A stretch of 64,000 bases of DNA from Pseudoips prasinana (taxonomy: Eukaryota > Arthropoda > Insecta > Lepidoptera > Nolidae): assembly GCA_951640165.1 (NCBI GenBank), contig OX621250.1, positions 15,959,501-16,023,500 on the forward strand, written 5' to 3'. Positions 58,826-64,000 of this stretch are shown here, piece after piece. The notes below the pieces were generated by a model. That model was not told the origin of the DNA. It saw only the letters and a list, made by a program, of their open reading frames with translations, and searched no databases. How positions within the stretch are numbered: the stretch's first letter is position 1; every line of letters starts with the position of its first letter. The position numbers and the translations under genes are program-made.

Positions 58826-59133
58826 CTAGCTATGCCCCGCGGTTTTACCCGCGTTAAAGTTTATTGCTCATATATTTATTATCATAGCTCCTCCCCGTAG
58901 GTGATAGCGTGATAATATGTAGCCTATATGTTGACCCGACTTCTTTGTAATATTCATCCAAAATTTGAAGTAAATCCATGCAGTACTTTTTGAGTTTAGC
59001 CCGGACATGCATACAGACATACAGACACACCGCCAAAAATCGATATCCATTGTAGATCACGCCCTAAGTATCCTTTTTAAAAAATATTCAGTGTACAGTT
59101 TTGACTTTCCTACGATTTTATTACATGTATAGA
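58826..59133 (-). mobile_element. short Helitron (308 bp), minus strand
   Basis: Starts CTAGctatgccccgcggttt and ends acatgtataga, i.e. TC at the 5' end on the minus strand, with A and T flanks. It is the inverse-oriented sister of 17281-17605, with the same core. Confidence 0.75.
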
Positions 59134-60112
59134 TAAGATAGATAATGTGAGAATGATGGATGACAATGGTAATAATTATAAGATGAAGACAGTAAATAAA
59201 CTAATGGACATTGACCCGTTATTGAACTCCTTCTAATTATTTTAGTACTTTTTCGTAAATGTAAAACAAAAACTGAGAAAATAGACATTTTATATTTTAA
59301 TTTTCCTAAATATTTTCAACTTACTTTACAAACTTTGCTTAAATTAGTTTATTTATTATCAAATATTTATATTTATTGTTTGTATGAAATTACGTGCCTC
59401 ACGAACGGTCTAACTAAACGTAGATATACTACTAACATCGTATCATGTAGGTATGTATTGTTATTAACCCACATATGGAATTTAATTCTCGAATATTTCT
59501 ATATTTTATTTATAATGATGATATTAAGCTTCAGGATATTTTAAAGTCCATCGTTTCCACTATCAACCTAATTAAGGTATTAAGGATATTAACATTACCA
59601 TAAAAGAATTACGAACGAAGTGAAATCATTAAAATACAAGGATAATTAAAATCGCTGGGGTGGCTTAACTGGTTAACGAGTTATAGGCAATATCTTTTAT
59701 AAGTAATTTTGAACCCCATCAGGCGCCAAGAGAAATTCACGGCCCGGCAGGAAGGTTTAGAGCAGATTTCACGCTAAACTCAGTTTAGCGTCCTGTAGCT
59801 GAGTTTAGGGTCCATTGTTCGCGTTTAATTTTAACTATGAAATCGGCTCTTATTAGTCGGTGCGAGTCCGGCATATTCCGAGTCTTGAGGGCGGTCTGGG
59901 GATCACCTCAAAACTGTACCTATTCAAATTGCTTCGCAACGATTCCATTAATATTTAAAATTACCGTTTTTATTTGTTAATTAATCTCATTAATATCTTA
60001 TTGGACGCACTCTTTACAAAGAGGTTGTGTCAATTATCGAAGTCGTCCGTGTGTTTCAAATACCCGAAATATGACAAAGGCTGAGGCAAGTTGAAGATTA
60101 TTATGAACTATC
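59134..60112. other. gene-free DNA, possible SINE remnant
   Basis: At 59655-59730 a gtggcttaactggttaacgag A-box-like phrase and a weak ttttgaacccc B-box-like phrase suggest an old tRNA-derived SINE. Nothing else is recognised. Confidence 0.35.
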
Positions 60113-60296
60113 TTAGCAACGCGGTCTTATCCGCGTTAAACTTTTTAAATTATAGCCTATTTGTAAATCCAGGGTGTCAGCTAACTCCTTACCAAATTTT
60201 ATTAAAATCGCCCCAACCGTTTAGACGTGAAGAAGTAACAAACATACACACACACACACACACTCACCAACTTTCACCTTTATAATATTAGTGTGA
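60113..60296 (-). mobile_element. short Helitron, minus strand, worn 3' end
   Basis: Ends tataatattagtgtga (TCACACTAATATTATA on the minus strand) and shares gggtgtcagctaactcc and accaaattttattaaaat with 10755-10945. The CTAG end has mutated (ctta). It contains an (AC)n run at 60244-60262. Confidence 0.6.
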
Positions 60297-60309
60297 TAAC
60301 TTATTAATA

Positions 60310-60960
60310 AAAAAAAACTTGAGAGGTGTCAAGGGACACCCGGGTGGAACGAAGTTATTTCTTATTATTTATTATGTACAAAAAACCTATATACACTCAA
60401 CAAAAATAAGCGTCGCGAAACCACACTGTTAAAGGCGAAATAGAAATGAAAATATCTGACTTGCTTTCTATAAGAGAGGGAGAGAGAGACATACAGAGAA
60501 ACATGCGCACGCCGCACAGCTGCAAAAAGTGTTGTGACAACTTTTCGTAAGATTTTTTTCCCCCTTTCACAACGCGCGAAAAGGAACTTCGTTCCAAAAA
60601 TTGAAATCGCCCGTCATTTGTCGTAGTGTAAATGGGATAGGATAACATATTTTTAAACAACTCTCTCAATATCGGTATCATATCGGTAAAAATATGTTAA
60701 CAGCTATTTGTGGCGGCCGCGGCGGCCATTTTTGACCCATTTTCGTCAAACATAGCTAAGAACACTCCCGCCTCATCACCTTAAAAACAAAAAATAAATC
60801 AAAATCAGTTCATCCGTTTGCGACCTTCGATGCCACACACACACAGCCTGACAGACATCGACGCCAAACTTATAACTCCCCTCTTTTTGCGTCGGGGGTT
60901 AAAAAAGACACGGAGTCCTACACAATTTCAAAAAGCTGTCACTTGTTGGCAACGTGTACA
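60310..60960. repeat. two adjoining unnamed lepidopteran repeats
   Basis: 60310-60610 is bracketed by gggtggaacgaagtta and ggaacttcgttcc (short inverted ends) around a gagagagagac-rich body. 60800-60910 contains ctttttgcgtcgggggttaa, a phrase I recall from abundant lepidopteran repeats. A NotI-like gcggccgcggcggcc lies between them. No coding sequence is accepted. Confidence 0.4.
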
Positions 60961-61316
60961 AAAACTACAATTAGAAGCCATGGCGAGAAGACTAAATAAA
61001 CAGTACAGTTTGAACCCTTTGTATTTCTATAGATTAGGTATGTGTACATATATAAAAAAGTCTATTGATAACGTTTTTTTGAACTGAATACCATTTTCAG
61101 CAGAAAATATTTTCGGTCAGCCGTAAGTAGGGCAACGGTCGCGTGACCTGGGTTGTGGGTGGTAGGTATATTTTCCGCGACCTATTTTACTCTTGTAGTT
61201 TCATTGATAACCGGATATACCAACGCGGCAACGGTTATGTAACAAATTTTAACTACGATCATTTAGGTAATGTACCAGGCTACATAATTTGTGCCTACTA
61301 CATATTTTGCAACTAA

Positions 61317-61493
61317 TCACGCTAATATTATAAAGGCGAATGTTTGTGAGTGTATATATTTGTTACTTCTTCACTGCTAAACGGCTGGAGAGATTTTAAT
61401 AAAATTTTGTATGGAGTTACCAGACATCCTGGATTAACACATAAGCTATAATATATAAAGTTCAACGCGGGTAAAATCGCAGGGCACAGCTAG
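61317..61493 (+). mobile_element. short Helitron (177 bp)
   Basis: Starts TCACgctaatattataaagg and ends atcgcagggcacagCTAG. Same family as 10755-10945 and 60113-60296, in plus orientation, with both termini intact. Confidence 0.72.
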
Positions 61494-61765
61494 AAATATA
61501 GTAGGTAATACCAGTTATTTCTTTAATATTATTATAGCATTTTATAGTGCCAGACAAGAATGATGGACAAGACATTTCTTGTTTACAGATCGTCTCTGCA
61601 ACAAAATAATTCTGTAACCACATATACATATCTAATGGTTCACTCGTGAAGTTGACTTCACATGTGGCGCAGCGGTTATAACAGCTGCCTCGTCACTTTG
61701 AGACAACTATTTGTTGATCCATGTGTAGTGGTTCTGATGATGTTATTCCCATTTATTTATTAAAA

Positions 61766-62074
61766 TAGCTGTGCCCTGCGGTTTTATCCGTGTTAAACTT
61801 TATAAATTATCACAGCTCCTCCCCCGTAGGTGATAGCGTGATAATATGTAGCCTATATGTTGACCCGACCTCTTAGTAATATTCATGCAAAATTTGAAGT
61901 AAATCCATGCAGTACTTTTTGAGTTCAGCCCGGACGTACATAGACAAACAGACAAAAAATCTACTACTATATTTTTGGCTTCGACATCGATTGTAGATCA
62001 CGCCCCAAGAATCCTTTTAAAAAAATATTCAATGTACAGTTTTGACTTTACTACGATTTTATTATATGTATAGA
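61766..62074 (-). mobile_element. short Helitron, minus strand
   Basis: Reads agctgtgccctgcggtttta at the left and ttatatgtataga at the right, matching 58826-59133 along its length, with the first base of CTAG changed to A. No coding. Confidence 0.68.
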
Positions 62075-62284
62075 TAATAATGTTATACCCGCCCGTAGTA
62101 GTAGTCACTCGCGTTTTAGCCACACGCACGATTTAGCCATTGTCCAGTGAGTATACCGTAAAGTATATTTCGCAGAGTTAATACAGCTCGCTATACCCAC
62201 ATAACATAATACAATTCACGTTATAATAGATGAACGTAATACTATGGATAATTCGTGTTATATTAATAATATAATAATAATGTC

Positions 62285-62700
62285 CTCTTGGACGAATTTC
62301 GGCCACGGCAGCCAGTCCAATGGAGTTCTGGAGAGGAGCGCTTTCTATTGCATCACTCTCATAATCTTATGGGAGGACTAGCGACACGAGTGGAAAGAGG
62401 CACGGGGGGTATAATACCGCCAACTCCCAGGCTGATACTGAAAAATTTTCTCACATTCTTAGTGTTTATACTATGACTGTGAGTCATGTCTATAATACAA
62501 AAGTGATTTTTGGACCTTTCTGTAAAACGAAAACTTTTTCAGTATCAGCCCTAAGTCTGGGAGTTGGCGGTATTATACCCCCGTGCCTCGAAGAGCACGT
62601 AAAGCACGTAAGTAAGATTATGAGAGTGATGCTATGGAAAGTGCACGTCTCCAGGTGGCTCAACTCCATTGAGACTGGCCGCTGTAGCCGAAATTCGTCT
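62285..62700. repeat. diverged inverted pair of SINE-related sequence
   Basis: 62285-62455 (gacgaatttcggccacggca, then tataataccgccaactccca) and 62535-62700 (its complement, ending ctgtagccgaaattcgtc) face each other at roughly 80-85% identity around an 80-base loop. The outer ends share the gccgaaattcg body motif of the SINE at 9630-9866. Confidence 0.7.
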
Positions 62701-63470
62701 AACAGGACATGTAATCTATGTCAACTCAAATTATAATTTGTCTGAATAAAATTTTAGTTTTCTGACAATTATTACAAGCCCTTCAAAACTTTTATTGAGA
62801 CAGTGAAAATGAGGATTCAATAATGACTACTAAATTTATTTATAATTGTTTCTGACTAATTAGCCTTTATGTAAGCGACTATTTACCAATGTTATATTGC
62901 TATTTTTAGTGGCATAATTTAGTAGCCCGGTTTTCAAGCGAGTATTTATTTTGGACTCGCTTTCTAGAGTCCTACATTTTATTGAAAGAACCGGAAAGTA
63001 AATGCATATTACAGTATTCATTTACAGTCGCATCGCACTCTCGCTTAATTAGTGTAGACTGGTTTATTTCCTTTCAATATGAGCTTAATTATTATTATTA
63101 ATAATGATTATTATTAATTCTTTCCGTTTTAAAGTATAGTTATCATTATTTCAACCTTCGACGTTATAATGATACCTATGTGTTGTTAAAGGGATGAGAT
63201 ACAGATTTCGCGCGAAGTTTATACGTAGTCCGAGGAATCACGTCAATAGGAAAAATTATATTTAAAAGTGGGTATATGTAAAGATATTAAAATTGTGAAT
63301 GAGCTTTTGGATGAATTCTAATACCTATATATGAATGTAGCTTACATAAAACCTACAATAATATAGTTTACCATGCCTTTGCTACTATTTCAGTTAAGAG
63401 CTAGTAAAGGAAAACACGTGATATATTATTTCTTAAATAATAAATTTAGGAATATAAAAAAAATATAAAG
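62701..63470. other. gene-free AT-rich DNA
   Basis: Contains an ATT/AAT-rich near-palindrome (about 63085-63118). No gene or transposon end is recognised. Confidence 0.45.
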
Positions 63471-63477
63471 AACATTT

Positions 63478-63734
63478 TGTGCCACTTTTCGTTGTAATGT
63501 TATAACTCAACAACGCCTTTACCGATTTGGCTAATTTTGGTCTTGAATTATTCGTGGAAGTCCAGGGAAGGTTTGTACGTAGAGTGTGTGAAAATTTAAA
63601 AAAGTCTTGAAAATGTATAAAATCAACATCTTTTAGCAATTTAAAATATTTTTTTGTTTGAATAAATGAACTTAATAATAATATTTTTTTATTACTTTGC
63701 CTTATACGTAGCGAAGCACGTGCCGGGCCGCTAG
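63478..63734 (+). mobile_element. Helitron remnant ending at CTAG
   Basis: The 3' end, tagcgaagcacgtgccgggc then cgCTAG, is a typical Helitron terminus with a GC-rich subterminal hairpin. The 5' limit is uncertain (about 63478). It abuts the next Helitron with no base between them. Confidence 0.5.
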
Positions 63735-63905
63735 TCTACTATATAAAAATAAGTCGGGTTTTCCTTCCTGACGCTATTACTCCAGAACGCACGAACCGAT
63801 TTCCAAGGATTTGCATTCGTTGGAAAGGTCTCGGGCTCCGTGAGGTTTATAGCAAAGAAATTTTTTATAAAATTTAACGCTGGTAACACCGCGGGGCACA
63901 GCTAG
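63735..63905 (+). mobile_element. short Helitron (171 bp) abutting the previous one
   Basis: Starts TCTActatataaaaataagt exactly after the CTAG of the upstream element and ends accgcggggcacagCTAG, followed by T. Its 3' end is the same family as 17281-17605 but the body differs. Confidence 0.62.
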
Positions 63906-64000
63906 TTAGGTATATAAAGAATTTAATTTAATTTAATTTTCGAAGTTGTCAAGAACATCAACACTTCTATAGCGCTTCGAATAGGTACTTATTTAAGAGA

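Noticed and set aside
1..64000. CRISPR arrays, rRNA genes, bacterial operons or viral genes
   Set aside because: No regularly spaced direct repeats with unique spacers, no rRNA-like sequence and no prokaryotic gene layout. The only long array is the in-frame peptide repeat in spen.

Overview
The window looks like nuclear DNA of a moth or butterfly (Lepidoptera). Introns and intergenic DNA are AT-rich and crowded with transposon relics whose ends match common lepidopteran families: short Helitrons running from TC to CTAG, tRNA-derived SINEs, RTE-like LINE 3' ends that finish in the peptide VSAYP-GKK, and Tc1-like elements. The assignment rests on recognition of these repeats and of the main gene, not on a database search.

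The dominant gene is split ends (spen; SHARP/MINT in vertebrates) on the + strand. Sixteen coding exons can be joined by splice sites with consistent phase between 19185 and 41600, giving about 4,312 visible residues. They encode, in order, a Ser/Gly/Arg-rich linker, three RRMs (22898-23941), an RS-like segment, one 10.3-kb exon (24687-35028) for most of the disordered middle of the protein, and a complete C-terminal SPOC domain (40674-41600). The extreme N-terminus, where the family normally has its first RRM, is not seen; it probably lies upstream, so 1-19184 is best read as part of a large 5' intron or as upstream DNA.

The 1-19184 region contains only repeats. They include a 1.0-kb non-autonomous Helitron, several short Helitrons and SINEs, perfect hairpins, and an apparently intact Tc1-like transposon (13613-15204) with terminal repeats and a TA duplication, inserted inside a decayed RTE-like LINE whose frame resumes on the other side. 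Inside spen introns there are a 0.97-kb element with 130-bp terminal inverted repeats, two sister SINEs, and a mariner/Tc1 relic beside a 75-bp inverted repeat.

Downstream of spen are its 3' UTR and a gene-poor tract with several GC-rich patches. A small candidate gene on the - strand follows (49484-49690, with a possible 5' exon near 50006). Then comes the most unusual structure in the window: an inverted duplication with 3.0-3.3-kb arms (49939-53282 and 54563-57606) at roughly 99% or higher identity by eye, separated by 1.28 kb. The arms carry LINE relics, a nested hairpin and a copy of the candidate gene's 5' exon, and only the left arm has an internal 302-bp tandem duplication. The last 6.4 kb is again repeats: Helitrons, including two abutting end to end, and a SINE-like inverted pair.
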